Made by a program: the position numbers and the translations under genes. Positions 8,202-17,064 of a stretch of 64,000 bases of DNA are shown here, one piece after another. The notes beneath the pieces were generated by a model. The model searched no databases. It had not been told where the DNA came from and was given only the letters and a program-made list of their open reading frames with translations. Position 1 is the first letter of the stretch. Each line of letters starts with the position of its first letter. This DNA is from DATMER01 sp034667225 (GTDB lineage: Bacteria > Acidobacteriota > Thermoanaerobaculia > Multivoradales > UBA5704). The stretch spans positions 124,001-188,000 of the forward strand of contig JAXDKG010000001.1 in the NCBI GenBank assembly GCA_034667225.1, read 5' to 3'.

Positions 8202-11200
8202 ATGCCCACAAACTCCTTCTCCTGGCTCCATCTCACGGACCTGCACTACGGCTTGAAGGGGCAGGGCCATCTCTGGCCCACTCTGCGGGAGACGTTCCTC
8301 GAAAGCCTCGGACCGCTGCACGACCGCTGCGGACTCTGGGATGCCGTGCTCTTTACGGGCGACCTCGTGCAGTCGGGGGAGTCGGCGCAGTTCGAGAGGA
8401 TGCAGGCCCAGTTCCTCGATCCCCTATGGAGGAGGTTGACCGAGCTCGGATCGGGAGATGCCGTACTACTGGCCGTGCCGGGCAATCACGACCTGTATCG
8501 CCCCAACTTCCTGGAAGACAACGCGGCCATCGATACCCTGCTAGAAAAAGACGGCTTCCCCCGAATCCAAGAGAAGTTTTGGGAGCGCCCGGCGGGTCCG
8601 TATCGCGGGGTAATCCGTGATGCATTCGGAGCTTACAGCCAGTGGTGGGAGCAGGCTCTGCATCGGCCTGGTGGTGTGAAGGCCGGAATTCTGCCCGGCG
8701 ATTTCTCGGTGAGTCTTGGCCGCGTCGGTGTCGTGGGGTTGAACACGACGTTCCTCCAGCTTGCCGGCGGCGACTACAAGGGGCGGCTGATCTGGGATGC
8801 CCGGCAGCTTCATGCGGTTTGCGAGGAGGGCGTGGATGTCTGGTCGAAGAAGCACGACGTTTGTCTGTTGCTCACCCACCAAGGGCCGGACTGGTTAACT
8901 CCAGAAGCTCGCAAGGAGGGTGAGGCGGAGATCGCGCCGGCTGGACGGTTCGCGGTGCACCTCTTCGGTCATATGCATGAGACTGACATCACGTATCTCC
9001 GCCGGGGAGGCAGCACCAAGGCGACTCGCCTCAGCCAGGGTTGCTCCGTCTTCGGAATGGACAAGCTTGGCGAGCCACCGACGATTCAGCGAGCCCACGG
9101 CTACGCGGCGGGGCGCATCGAATTCGGCGAAGGAGAAACCACCCTGCGTTTTTGGCCGCGGATCGCAGCGGATAAGACAGGTCCGTGGCGGTTCGTTCCA
9201 GACAATCAGAACGCCGAATTGGAGAGTGACGAAGGCACAACGCCAGAACCCCTGACCGCTCGGTCGCGAGCAGCCAAGCCGCCCATGGTCGAGACTGCCC
9301 CGACCACGCTGCCATCGGCCGCTGCCGTTCCGCACTCCACACTGCCCGCCCGTCGGCCGTTCTTTGGGCGCACAAAGGATTTGGAACTAATCGCGAAGTA
9401 TCTGCTCCCGGAAGACCGCAGTTGGGGCGTCGTGCTGGATGGGCCCGGCGGCGTAGGGAAGACCGCGCTCGCGCTCGAAGCGGCGCATCGGGCGCCTGCC
9501 GAGCACTTCCCTCTCAAGCTTTGGGTCACGGCCAAGAACCGCGAGCTTCTTCCCGAGGGCGAGCATCGGTTGGCCGATCACCATGTGGACGACTACTACG
9601 AGATGCTCAACGAGCTGGGCCGGGCGCTTGGCCGCGATGACATTCCGAGAGCGGTGCCGGAGGAGCGGCCCAACCTCGTGCGGCATGCGCTGGCCGGCTA
9701 CCGCGCGTTGCTCGTGTTGGACAATCTGGAGGCGTTCAGCCCGGAGGAACGCCGCCGGGTGTTCGAGCTGCTCGGTAGCCTTCCCGCGACCTGCCGCGCC
9801 ATCGTCACCAGCCGCCGCCGCCCCGGAAGCTCGACGGCCGCACACAATCTTCGCTTGGACAAGCTGGAACGCGAGGCTGCCGACGAGCTGCTGGCTGAAT
9901 TAGGAAGGCGCTGGGAACCCGTGGCGCGGCTCACCCAGGCCGAGCGTGATCAGCTCTATGCCGAAACCGGCGGCAATCCGTTGCTGTTGACTTGGGCCGC
10001 GGGCCAATTGGGCCGGACGACTGGCCGATGCCGCACGGTGGTCGAGGCCGTCGTGCGCTTGCAGGAGGCGCATCGCCTCCAGAAACTAGATGAAAAGAAT
10101 GATCCTCTGGACTTCGTCTTCGGCGACTTGGTTGAGACCTTCACAGAGGACGAGACGGCGGTGCTCGCCGCCTTGGTCCACTTCACCCAGCCGGCACCCA
10201 TCGAGTGGTTGCTGCCGTTAACCGGGCTGAGCTCGAAGGCTGCCGAAACCGCGCTGGACCGCCTGCGAGACCGCGCGTTGCTGGTGGAAGACGACAAAGC
10301 CGTCACGTGGCTGCTCCCGCCGCTGGCCGCTCGGTTTCTCCGTCGCGCCCGCCCAGAGGCGGTTGGAGTCAGCGGTGAGCGCTTAGCCGACCAGGCTTAC
10401 GCGCTTACCGTGGAGAATGGATATGATGCGTTCGATCGTTTTCCTATTTTGGAGGCCGCTTGGCCGCAGATTGCCTCCGCCCTTCCGCTTCTGATCGCGG
10501 GCGACAACAGCCGCCTGCAGACGGTGTGCAGTGCATTGAGGTACTTCTTGGAGTTTTCAGGACGCTGGGATGACTTGCTCTCTCTTAGTTCCGATGCGGA
10601 GGCCAAGGCCGAGCGGGCGGAGGATTTCTTCAAAGCCGGCTGGAGAGCCAATGATGCCGCATACTGTCACTTCCTGCGCGGTCAGCCTGCCGGAGTGCTG
10701 GCTTGTGCCGATCGCGTAGCCGCCCACTGGCTAGCGGCTCGGGCGGGCGCACACGAGCGAGCCATTGCCATTGCTCTACGCGGGCATGGTCACTCGTTAG
10801 CCAAGGACTACTCAGCCGCGATCACCACATACCGAAAAGCGCTTGCGCTCGACCACAGCGTGGCGTCAACGAATCTTTATGTATCGATCAACTTAAAGAA
10901 TCTTGCTGGGGCACTGCAACTGTCCGGCCAGCTCGACGAAGCGGAGATTCTGTACCGTGAGGCTCTTGAGATTGCCAAAGCCTTGTGCCATTTGCAAGGA
11001 GTCGCCGAATATACTGGTAACCTTGCCGGTTTAGTGCTGGAACGCGAACAGTGGCTGGAAGCCGAAGGCCTCGCGCGCGAAGCGCTTAAGCTATCCGAGG
11101 GCCTCGGCCGGAAAGAGCTGATCGCCTCCAATTGTCAGTGTCTGGCCAAAGCCCTAGCGCGGCAGGGGCGTGGCGCAGAGGGTCGCCGCCACGCCGAGCG

Positions 11201-11279
11201 TGCGGTGGCGATTTTCACCGACTTGCGCTCACCGGAGTTGACCGAGGCCCAGGCCGCGTTGACCGAGTGCCTGGGCTGA
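8202..11279 (+). CDS. Calcineurin-like phosphoesterase / STAND (NB-ARC) NTPase / TPR fusion, putative defence protein
   Basis: A 1025-residue three-part protein. The start is the ATG of MPTNSFSWLHLTDLHYG; upstream codons lie in repeats. Residues 1-290 form a metallophosphoesterase with the full metal-site set: D-x-H in LTDLHYG, GD in FTGDLVQSGE, GNHD near 95, and GHMH near 255. After a Pro/Ala linker, about residues 380-700 are a STAND NTPase: P-loop GPGGVGKT (near 414), Walker B ALLVLDNLE, sensor RAIVTSRRR, and the GGNPLLLTWAA winged-helix approach. The last 200 residues carry TPR helices (DYSAAITTYRKALALD and following). In this class the C-terminal repeats sense a trigger and the NTPase oligomerises to activate the N-terminal effector, here a nuclease or phosphoesterase. 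There is no partner gene. The C-terminal half uses more A/T-ending codons than its neighbours, and inverted repeats flank the gene, both suggesting transfer. Confidence 0.85.
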   Translation: MPTNSFSWLHLTDLHYGLKGQGHLWPTLRETFLESLGPLHDRCGLWDAVLFTGDLVQSGESAQFERMQAQFLDPLWRRLTELGSGDAVLLAVPGNHDLYRPNFLEDNAAIDTLLEKDGFPRIQEKFWERPAGPYRGVIRDAFGAYSQWWEQALHRPGGVKAGILPGDFSVSLGRVGVVGLNTTFLQLAGGDYKGRLIWDARQLHAVCEEGVDVWSKKHDVCLLLTHQGPDWLTPEARKEGEAEIAPAGRFAVHLFGHMHETDITYLRRGGSTKATRLSQGCSVFGMDKLGEPPTIQRAHGYAAGRIEFGEGETTLRFWPRIAADKTGPWRFVPDNQNAELESDEGTTPEPLTARSRAAKPPMVETAPTTLPSAAAVPHSTLPARRPFFGRTKDLELIAKYLLPEDRSWGVVLDGPGGVGKTALALEAAHRAPAEHFPLKLWVTAKNRELLPEGEHRLADHHVDDYYEMLNELGRALGRDDIPRAVPEERPNLVRHALAGYRALLVLDNLEAFSPEERRRVFELLGSLPATCRAIVTSRRRPGSSTAAHNLRLDKLEREAADELLAELGRRWEPVARLTQAERDQLYAETGGNPLLLTWAAGQLGRTTGRCRTVVEAVVRLQEAHRLQKLDEKNDPLDFVFGDLVETFTEDETAVLAALVHFTQPAPIEWLLPLTGLSSKAAETALDRLRDRALLVEDDKAVTWLLPPLAARFLRRARPEAVGVSGERLADQAYALTVENGYDAFDRFPILEAAWPQIASALPLLIAGDNSRLQTVCSALRYFLEFSGRWDDLLSLSSDAEAKAERAEDFFKAGWRANDAAYCHFLRGQPAGVLACADRVAAHWLAARAGAHERAIAIALRGHGHSLAKDYSAAITTYRKALALDHSVASTNLYVSINLKNLAGALQLSGQLDEAEILYREALEIAKALCHLQGVAEYTGNLAGLVLEREQWLEAEGLAREALKLSEGLGRKELIASNCQCLAKALARQGRGAEGRRHAERAVAIFTDLRSPELTEAQAALTECLG

Positions 11280-11280
11280 T

Positions 11281-11550
11281 CAGCCCTCACCCCCAGCCCT
11301 TTCCCAGCCGCACATCCGGACCCCCCGGAGAGGGGAGCGTGGCTCCGGCCGACTCCTCTCCATCCGTTTCAGGACCCCCCTTCCCCTGCCCTCCCCCACT
11401 GCGCGGGAGAGGGAGCCCCAGCCCTCCCCCTCAAGACAAGGCTCTCTCTTTGCAGCGGCGAAGTATGGGAATGACTTGGGGCGGTCGCACGCCCCCCTCT
11501 CCCGGGGGGGCCGGGTGTGCGATGGGAGAGGGGCCGGGGGTGAGGGCCTC
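11281..11550. repeat. Cluster of GC-rich inverted repeats between the STAND gene and gnd
   Basis: This 310-bp gap holds no credible gene. An outer pair is formed by 11281-11337 (starting CAGCCCTCACCCCCAGCCC) and its imperfect complement at about 11488-11550 (ending GGGGGTGAGGGC). Inside lies 11375-11419, the right partner of the inverted repeat at 8139-8181, itself a hairpin. The region could fold into a large cruciform. Long frames reading through it into gnd are not believed to be coding. Confidence 0.7.
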
Positions 11551-11590
11551 CGGATACACTAAGCTGCGGACAGGCACGAAAGGAGGCGCA

Positions 11591-12574
11591 ATGCAGATCG
11601 GCATGATCGGGCTCGGACGCATGGGGGGCAACATGGTTCGCCGCCTGCTCCACGGGGGGCATGAGTGTGTGGTGTTCGACCGCAATCCTGCGTCGGTGGA
11701 GGAACTGGCGAAAGAGGGCGCGACCGGCTCGGCTTCGATGGAGGACTTCGTCGCCAAGCTCGCTGCTCCGAAGACGGCTTGGGCCATGGTCCCCGCGGGA
11801 CCGATAACGGAAGCAGTCGTCAAAGACCTCGGCGAGCGGCTCGGCGAGGGCGGCGTGGTGATCGACGGCGGCAATTCCCATTTCAAGGACGACGTGCGCC
11901 GTGCTCGCGAGCTGCGGGCGAAAGGCATCCAGTACGTGGACGCCGGAACGAGCGGCGGCGTCTGGGGGCTGGAGCGGGGATACTGCCTGATGATCGGCGG
12001 CGACCGCGAAGTCGTCGAGCGTCTCGATCCGATCTGGAAGACGCTCGCTCCGGGACGCGGAGAGATTCCTCCGTCGCCGGGCAGGGAGAACCGCACGAGC
12101 ACGGCCGAGGATGGTTATCTCCACTGCGGACCGGCTGGCGCGGGGCACTTCGTCAAGATGGTTCACAACGGGATCGAGTACGGATTGATGCAGGCGTACG
12201 CCGAGGGCTTCGACATCTTCCGCAACGCGGCTTCCAAGGAACTGCCTGAGGAGCACCGCTTCGATCTCGACCTCGCGGACATCGCCGAAGTGTGGCGGCG
12301 GGGTAGCGTGGTCACTTCCTGGCTGCTCGATCTGACCGCCATGGCGCTCGCCGAGAGCCCGGACCTCGCCGGGTACACCGGCTTCGTGCAGGACTCGGGC
12401 GAGGGACGATGGACCGTGCAGACCGCGATCGACGAGGCCGTGCCAACGCACGTGCTCGCTGCGGCGCTCTTCGATCGCTTCCGCTCGCGGCAGGAGCACA
12501 CCTTCGGCGAAAAGGTGCTCTCCGCGATGCGTCACAAGTTCGGCGGCCATATCGAACGGCCGAGTGGAGGCTGA
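11591..12574 (+). CDS. gnd: 6-phosphogluconate dehydrogenase (decarboxylating), short type
   Basis: Oxidises 6-phosphogluconate to ribulose-5-phosphate and CO2, third step of the oxidative pentose-phosphate pathway. The start at MQIGMIGLGRMGGNM is fixed by the Rossmann motif GLGRMGGNM at the extreme N-terminus and by GAAAGGAGGCG just upstream. Further family marks are VIDGGNSHFKDD, the substrate motif DAGTSGGVWGLERGYCLMIGG, and HCGPAGAGHFVKMVHNGIEYG with the catalytic Lys. The 327-residue length matches the shorter GntZ/YqeC-type enzymes (about 300 residues) rather than the 470-residue enterobacterial form; this type often prefers NAD. It lies 3 bp before zwf in one operon. Confidence 0.93.
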   Translation: MQIGMIGLGRMGGNMVRRLLHGGHECVVFDRNPASVEELAKEGATGSASMEDFVAKLAAPKTAWAMVPAGPITEAVVKDLGERLGEGGVVIDGGNSHFKDDVRRARELRAKGIQYVDAGTSGGVWGLERGYCLMIGGDREVVERLDPIWKTLAPGRGEIPPSPGRENRTSTAEDGYLHCGPAGAGHFVKMVHNGIEYGLMQAYAEGFDIFRNAASKELPEEHRFDLDLADIAEVWRRGSVVTSWLLDLTAMALAESPDLAGYTGFVQDSGEGRWTVQTAIDEAVPTHVLAAALFDRFRSRQEHTFGEKVLSAMRHKFGGHIERPSGG

Positions 12575-12577
12575 GCG

Positions 12578-14098
12578 ATGGCGGACGAAACCGATCTCCC
12601 CGCACCCAACCAGGGCGTGCCGGCGCCTGCCTGCGCGATGGTGATCTTCGGCGCCTCGGGCGACCTCACCAAGCGCAAGCTCATCCCCGCGATCCACAAT
12701 CTCGCCACGAATCACCTGCTGCCTCAGGACTTCGCCGTGATCGGAGTTTCCCGCACCGAGATGACGGACGACGACTTCCGCAACAAGATCCGCGACGAGA
12801 TGAAGGAGTTCGCGACCGGCGAGCTCGAAGACCAGGTCGTCGAGTGGCTGATCCCCCGGCTGTCCTATGTGGCGGGAGATTTCCACGACGACGCCACCTT
12901 CGAAAAGCTGCGCGAGCATCTGCAAGTGGCGGACGAGACATGGAAGACGCAGGGCTGCTACCTCTTCTATCTCGCGGTTCCGCCGAGCCAGTTCTGCCAG
13001 GTCGTGCAGGAGCTCGGCGAGCGGGGGCTCGTCGAAGAGCGCGACGGCAAGTGGCGGCGCGTCGTGATCGAGAAGCCGTTCGGCCACGACCTCGAATCCG
13101 CCCGCGCGCTCAACCGCGACATCATGAAGGTGCTCGACGAGAAGCAGATCTACCGGATCGATCACTACCTCGGCAAGGAAACGGTCCAGAACATCCTCGC
13201 CTTCCGCTTCGCCAATGGCATCTTCGAGCCCATCTGGAACCGGCGCTACGTCGATCACGTGCAGATCACGGTCGCGGAGACCGTGGGAGTCGAAGCGCGC
13301 GGCGGCTATTACGAAGAGGCCGGAGCGCTGCGCGACATGGTGCAGAACCACATGTTCCAGCTCCTCGCGCTCACCGCCATGGAGCCGCCGACTTCGTTCG
13401 CTCCCGATGCGGTGCGCGATGAGCGGGTCAAGGTGCTGTGCGGGATCAAGCCGCTGGATCATGAGGACGTGCTGCGCTCCGCGGTGCGCGGCCAGTATGG
13501 CGAAGGAGAGATGGAAGGCAAGCATGTCCCCGGCTACCGGCAGGAGCCTGACGTGAAGCCGGACTCGCCGGTCGAAACCTTCGTGGCGCTCGAGCTGTTC
13601 GTCGAGAACTGGCGATGGGCCGGCGTGCCGTTCTATCTGCGCACGGGCAAGCGCCTGCCTCGCCGCGTGACCGAGATCGCGATCCAGTTCAAGAGCGCTC
13701 CATTCGTCATGTTCCGCGAGACCGAGGTCGAGCAGCTCAAGCCCAACGTGCTGGTGATCCGCATCCAGCCGGAAGAAGGGATCTCGCTGCGCTTCGAAGG
13801 CAAGGTGCCCGGGCCGACCATGCGGCTCGGCACGGTCAAGATGGACTTCCGCTACGCCGATTATTTCGGCAGCACGCCGAGCACCGGCTACGAGACGCTG
13901 CTCTATGACGTGATGACCGCGGACTCGACGCTCTTCCATCGCACCGATATGGTCGAGGTGGGCTGGAGCGTGGTGACGCCGATCCTCGACGTGTGGAAGG
14001 CGCTCACACCGCGCAACTTTCCCAACTACGCGGCCGGCACCTGGGGACCCAAGGAAGCGGACGAGCTGATCAAGGACGGTAGAAAATGGCGGAACTGA
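12578..14098 (+). CDS. zwf: Glucose-6-phosphate 1-dehydrogenase
   Basis: A 506-residue enzyme converting glucose-6-phosphate to 6-phosphogluconolactone while making NADPH. The N-terminal nucleotide site is MVIFGASGDLTKRKLIPAI, and the diagnostic substrate/catalytic motif RIDHYLGKE is followed by TVQNILAFRFANGIFEPIWN. Length matches the family (about 490-510). The gene starts 3 bp after gnd and its end overlaps the pgl start by 13 bp, so the three enzymes are translationally linked. The order gnd-zwf-pgl does not follow pathway order but contains the whole oxidative branch. Confidence 0.96.
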   Translation: MADETDLPAPNQGVPAPACAMVIFGASGDLTKRKLIPAIHNLATNHLLPQDFAVIGVSRTEMTDDDFRNKIRDEMKEFATGELEDQVVEWLIPRLSYVAGDFHDDATFEKLREHLQVADETWKTQGCYLFYLAVPPSQFCQVVQELGERGLVEERDGKWRRVVIEKPFGHDLESARALNRDIMKVLDEKQIYRIDHYLGKETVQNILAFRFANGIFEPIWNRRYVDHVQITVAETVGVEARGGYYEEAGALRDMVQNHMFQLLALTAMEPPTSFAPDAVRDERVKVLCGIKPLDHEDVLRSAVRGQYGEGEMEGKHVPGYRQEPDVKPDSPVETFVALELFVENWRWAGVPFYLRTGKRLPRRVTEIAIQFKSAPFVMFRETEVEQLKPNVLVIRIQPEEGISLRFEGKVPGPTMRLGTVKMDFRYADYFGSTPSTGYETLLYDVMTADSTLFHRTDMVEVGWSVVTPILDVWKALTPRNFPNYAAGTWGPKEADELIKDGRKWRN

Positions 14099-14841
14099 AA
14101 ACGTTCGACGACCTCGACTCACTGGCGCGCGCAGCGGCCGAAGAGATCACGAAGAGTGCGGAGGAGGCCATCGCCGCGCGCGGCCGGTTCACGATCGCGC
14201 TCTCCGGCGGCAACACGCCGAAGCCCGTGTATCGCCTGCTCGCGGAAGAGATCCGGATCGATTGGGGCCGCGTGCACGTGTTCTGGGGAGACGATCGGCA
14301 CGTCCCTCCCGATCACCCCGACAGCAACTTCGGAATGGCCCATGACACGCTGCTCTCGAAGGTCCCCATCCCTCAGGACAACATTCATCGCATGCGGACC
14401 GAGAAGCCGGACGCGGAGCGCGTGGCCGAGGAGTACGCGTGGACGCTGCGCAGCGCGTTCAATCTCGGCGATCTCGGCGAGGGCGAGTGGCCGCGCTTCG
14501 ATCTCGTGCTGATGGGGATCGGCGCGGACGGCCACACGGCTTCGCTGTTTCCCGGCAGCGAGGCCGTGCGCGAGCGCAGCCGGCTCGTGATCGCGCCGTG
14601 GGTGAGCTCGCTCGGAACTTTTCGCATCACGCTCACGGCGCCGGTGTTCAATCATGCGGCGCTCGCGCTCTTCCTGGTGAGCGGAGAGGAGAAGGCCGAG
14701 GCACTGCGCGCAGTATTGGCGGGGGTCGAAGGGGACTTTCAGCCCGATCGGTTCCCCGCGCAAGTCGTACGCCCCGAGGAGGGGAAGCTGCTCTGGCTCG
14801 TGGATCGCGCCGCGGCGCGATGTCTTCGCGAGGTGAGTTGA
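14086..14841 (+). CDS. pgl: 6-phosphogluconolactonase
   Basis: A 251-residue DevB-type lactonase hydrolysing 6-phosphogluconolactone, the middle step between its two operon neighbours. Motifs: FTIALSGGNTPKPVYRLLA (phosphate-binding loop), VFWGDDRHVPPDHPDSNFGM, and GIGADGHTASLFPGS, which carries the catalytic His. The start overlaps the last 13 bases of zwf; the last zwf codons supply the upstream purines. No clear terminator follows; the next gene is convergent. Confidence 0.95.
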   Translation: MAELKTFDDLDSLARAAAEEITKSAEEAIAARGRFTIALSGGNTPKPVYRLLAEEIRIDWGRVHVFWGDDRHVPPDHPDSNFGMAHDTLLSKVPIPQDNIHRMRTEKPDAERVAEEYAWTLRSAFNLGDLGEGEWPRFDLVLMGIGADGHTASLFPGSEAVRERSRLVIAPWVSSLGTFRITLTAPVFNHAALALFLVSGEEKAEALRAVLAGVEGDFQPDRFPAQVVRPEEGKLLWLVDRAAARCLREVS

Positions 14842-15008
14842 TCCATTCGAGAGTTACACGACGCTTTCCAGCCACGGGGCCAAAAGCCGATGCGCCGTGT
14901 GAAGGCGACGCTGGCAGGTACGGCTGAGAACGACAGGTAGCGCCCCCAGTAAAATCCCAGAACGTCGCCTCCGCGGGGCCTTGCGGCCCTCTGTACGAGA
15001 GGGCCGGC

Positions 15009-15335
15009 TTACTTCTTCTTGCTTGCAGTCTTCTTCGCGGTCGTCTTCTTGGCAGCCTTTTTCGGAGCGGCAGCCTTGACGGACTTCGCGGCAACGGTCT
15101 TCTTCGGAGCAGGCTTCGCAGCCGTAGCCTTCTTGGCCGGAGCCTTCTTCGCAGCCGTGGCCTTCTTGGCCGGAGCCTTCTTCGCAGCCGCAGCCTTCTT
15201 GGCCGGAGCCTTCTTGGCAGCAGCAGCTTTCTTGGCCGGGGCCTTCTTCGCAGCCGTCTTCTTGGCGCCACCGCTCTTCTTGGCAGCAGCCTTCTTGGAA
15301 CCGCCGCCCATACCGCCTGAATTCTGATCAGCCAT
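15009..15335 (-). CDS. Histone H1-like Lys/Ala/Pro-rich DNA-binding protein
   Basis: A 108-residue, extremely basic, low-complexity protein. After MADQNSGGMGGGS comes a tandem array of KKAPAKKA-type units (about four 12-13-residue repeats, KKAPAKKAAAA or KKAPAKKATAA) and a C-terminal KKTTAKKTASKKK tail. This is the composition of bacterial H1-like proteins (Hc1/HctB, AlgP), which bind DNA non-specifically and compact the nucleoid. A strong ribosome site, GAAAGGAGAT, precedes the ATG at 15335. Internal repeats make copy number prone to change by slippage, and strong codon repetition is visible in the DNA. Function is inferred from composition. Confidence 0.8.
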   Translation of the reverse strand: MADQNSGGMGGGSKKAAAKKSGGAKKTAAKKAPAKKAAAAKKAPAKKAAAAKKAPAKKATAAKKAPAKKATAAKPAPKKTVAAKSVKAAAPKKAAKKTTAKKTASKKK

Positions 15336-15642
15336 ACACGATCTCCTTTCGGTTGATGTGCCCGCAGTGTTGCGTTGGGGCGTTCATGTGGAATTAGGGT
15401 ACGCCTACTACATCTTGGGCGTCAAGCTCTTTTACGCCTCAAACTCTAGTGACACCTGCCCAAAACGCTGGGCAGTGCGCGCGAAGCGCGGCATGCGAGG
15501 CTCTTCACACGAATGGAAGAGTCGGTCGCGATGCAGGAAAAAGCCCGCGGAATGGGCGTTTGCGCGCATCGACTGCCAGCGCACAAAGAAGTGGGGCGGC
15601 CCGTCGGCCGCCCCACTCGCGAGCTCAAAAAATTTTCGCGGA
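15336..15642. other. 307-bp gap with a hairpin near its right end, otherwise no feature seen
   Basis: It holds the upstream region of the histone-like gene at its left side, including the ribosome site at about 15340-15350. A GC-rich hairpin lies at 15591-15616. I saw no convincing open frame, tRNA or repeat in the rest. Confidence 0.5.
15591..15616 (-). terminator. Hairpin downstream of the polyprenyl glycosylphosphotransferase gene
   Basis: The sequence GTGGGGCGGC ... GCCGCCCCAC forms a 10-bp perfect stem with a 6-nt loop, 27 bp after the stop of the minus-strand gene at 15643. Read on the minus strand it is followed by CTTCTTTG, a weak T-rich tract. Probable intrinsic terminator of the leftward polysaccharide operon. 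Confidence 0.5.
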
Positions 15643-17064
15643 CTAGTACGCGTTGTGGCGCAGCGCGTGGCGAACGGTCATCCAGAGGATCTTGAAGTCG
15701 AGCTTCAGCGACCAGTTCTGGATGTAGTAGAGGTCGTACTGGATCCTCTTCTTGATCGAGGTGTTGCCGCGCCAGCCGTGGACCTGGGCCCAGCCGGTGA
15801 TGCCGGCCTTCACACGATGGCGGAGCATGTAGCGGGGGATCTTGTGCTTGAACTCGCGGACGAACGTCGGACGCTCGGGCCGCGGGCCGATGATCGACAT
15901 GTCGCCCATCAGCACATTCCAGATCTGCGGCAGCTCGTCGAACGACCAGTGGCGCAGGAACGTGCCGATGCGGGTGCGGCGCGGGTCGTCCTTGATCGCC
16001 CACACCGGGCCGCTCGTGGCCTCGGCGTTGATCCGCATGGAGCGGAACTTGACGATCATGAAAGGCTTGCCATCCAGACCCATGCGCTCCTGGCGGTAGA
16101 AGATCGGGCCGCGGTCCTCCAGCCAGATCGCCAGCGCGACGAGCGGCAGGAAGGGCACCAGCACGACCAGCGCCGCCGCGGCGATCAGCAGGTCCATGCT
16201 GCGCTTGACCATGCTGTTCCAGCCCTGGAGCGGCACCTGGGAAAGATTGATCACCGGCGTGCCGTCGACGTCTTCGAGCGTGGCCTGGAGGGTCGCGTAC
16301 TGGAGGACGTCCGGAACGAGCTTCACTTCCACGCATTCGCGCGCCATCAGCTCCAGCATCTGGAGCATCTTTCTGTGCGCTTCGAGCGGCAGGGCGATGA
16401 AGACCTGATCGATGCGCGCGACCGCGAGCACCTCTTCGGCCTGGCGCAGGGTCCCGAGGACCGGCACCCCCAGCACCGAGGAGCCCACCTTGCCTGCATC
16501 GTCGTCGAGGAAGCCGACGACCTCGAAGCCGAGCTCGCGATGGGCGAGAAGCTTCTGCGTGATCTCGCGGCCAAGCAGGCCCGCGCCGACCACCAGGATG
16601 CGCTGCAGGTTGTTGTTCGACTGCCGGATGCGGAGGAGCACCGAGCGCAGGATCATGCGCGCCGTGGCCACGAACAGGAAGTCGGCCAGGGCGAACAGGC
16701 CGAGGTAGGCGCGGCTGTAGGTGAAGTAGCCGCCGTCCGGCGAGGGAGGCCGGTAGAGGAAGATCACTACCAGCAGCAGCACGGTGGCGAGCAGGACGGC
16801 CACGGCCACGGTGAGGACCTCGTCCACCCGGCTCTTGCCGCGCCGGCTTTGATAGAGGCCGTGGAAGTAGAAGACCACTGGCCAGATCGCCAGGATGAAC
16901 GGGAGGAGCCGCAGGTAGGGCTCGAACTCCGGAACGCTCTTGGTGACGGGGATGACTTCGATGTGGAACCGGAGGACCCAGGCGGTGAGGAAGGCGGCGA
17001 GTGTCGCGCCGAGGTCACCAGCAAGGTAGGCGCCCGACGTCGTGCGATGTCGTTGCTGGATCAA
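15643..17064 (-). CDS. Undecaprenyl-phosphate hexose phosphotransferase (WcaJ/WbaP type)
   Basis: A 473-residue initiating enzyme for exopolysaccharide or capsule: it transfers a sugar-1-phosphate from a nucleotide sugar to undecaprenyl phosphate in the inner membrane. The N-terminal half has four hydrophobic helices, then a CoA-binding-like Rossmann region (LVVGAGLLGREI, about residues 150-270). A further membrane segment (SMDLLIAAAALVVLVPFLPL) leads to the catalytic bacterial sugar-transferase domain with KFRSMRINAE, FLRHWSFDELPQIWNVL and MSIIGPRPERP, ending YYIQNWSLKLDFKIL. The residue pattern matches the glucose- or galactose-specific group. It overlaps the next glycosyltransferase gene by 4 bp and is the last gene of the leftward run. 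Confidence 0.92.
   Translation of the reverse strand: MIQQRHRTTSGAYLAGDLGATLAAFLTAWVLRFHIEVIPVTKSVPEFEPYLRLLPFILAIWPVVFYFHGLYQSRRGKSRVDEVLTVAVAVLLATVLLLVVIFLYRPPSPDGGYFTYSRAYLGLFALADFLFVATARMILRSVLLRIRQSNNNLQRILVVGAGLLGREITQKLLAHRELGFEVVGFLDDDAGKVGSSVLGVPVLGTLRQAEEVLAVARIDQVFIALPLEAHRKMLQMLELMARECVEVKLVPDVLQYATLQATLEDVDGTPVINLSQVPLQGWNSMVKRSMDLLIAAAALVVLVPFLPLVALAIWLEDRGPIFYRQERMGLDGKPFMIVKFRSMRINAEATSGPVWAIKDDPRRTRIGTFLRHWSFDELPQIWNVLMGDMSIIGPRPERPTFVREFKHKIPRYMLRHRVKAGITGWAQVHGWRGNTSIKKRIQYDLYYIQNWSLKLDFKILWMTVRHALRHNAY

Noticed and set aside
4854..8321. A 1155-aa minus-strand frame antisense to the TonB receptor
   Set aside because: It mirrors the receptor gene, has low-complexity Arg/Gly/Val composition typical of antisense frames in GC-rich DNA, and no domain.
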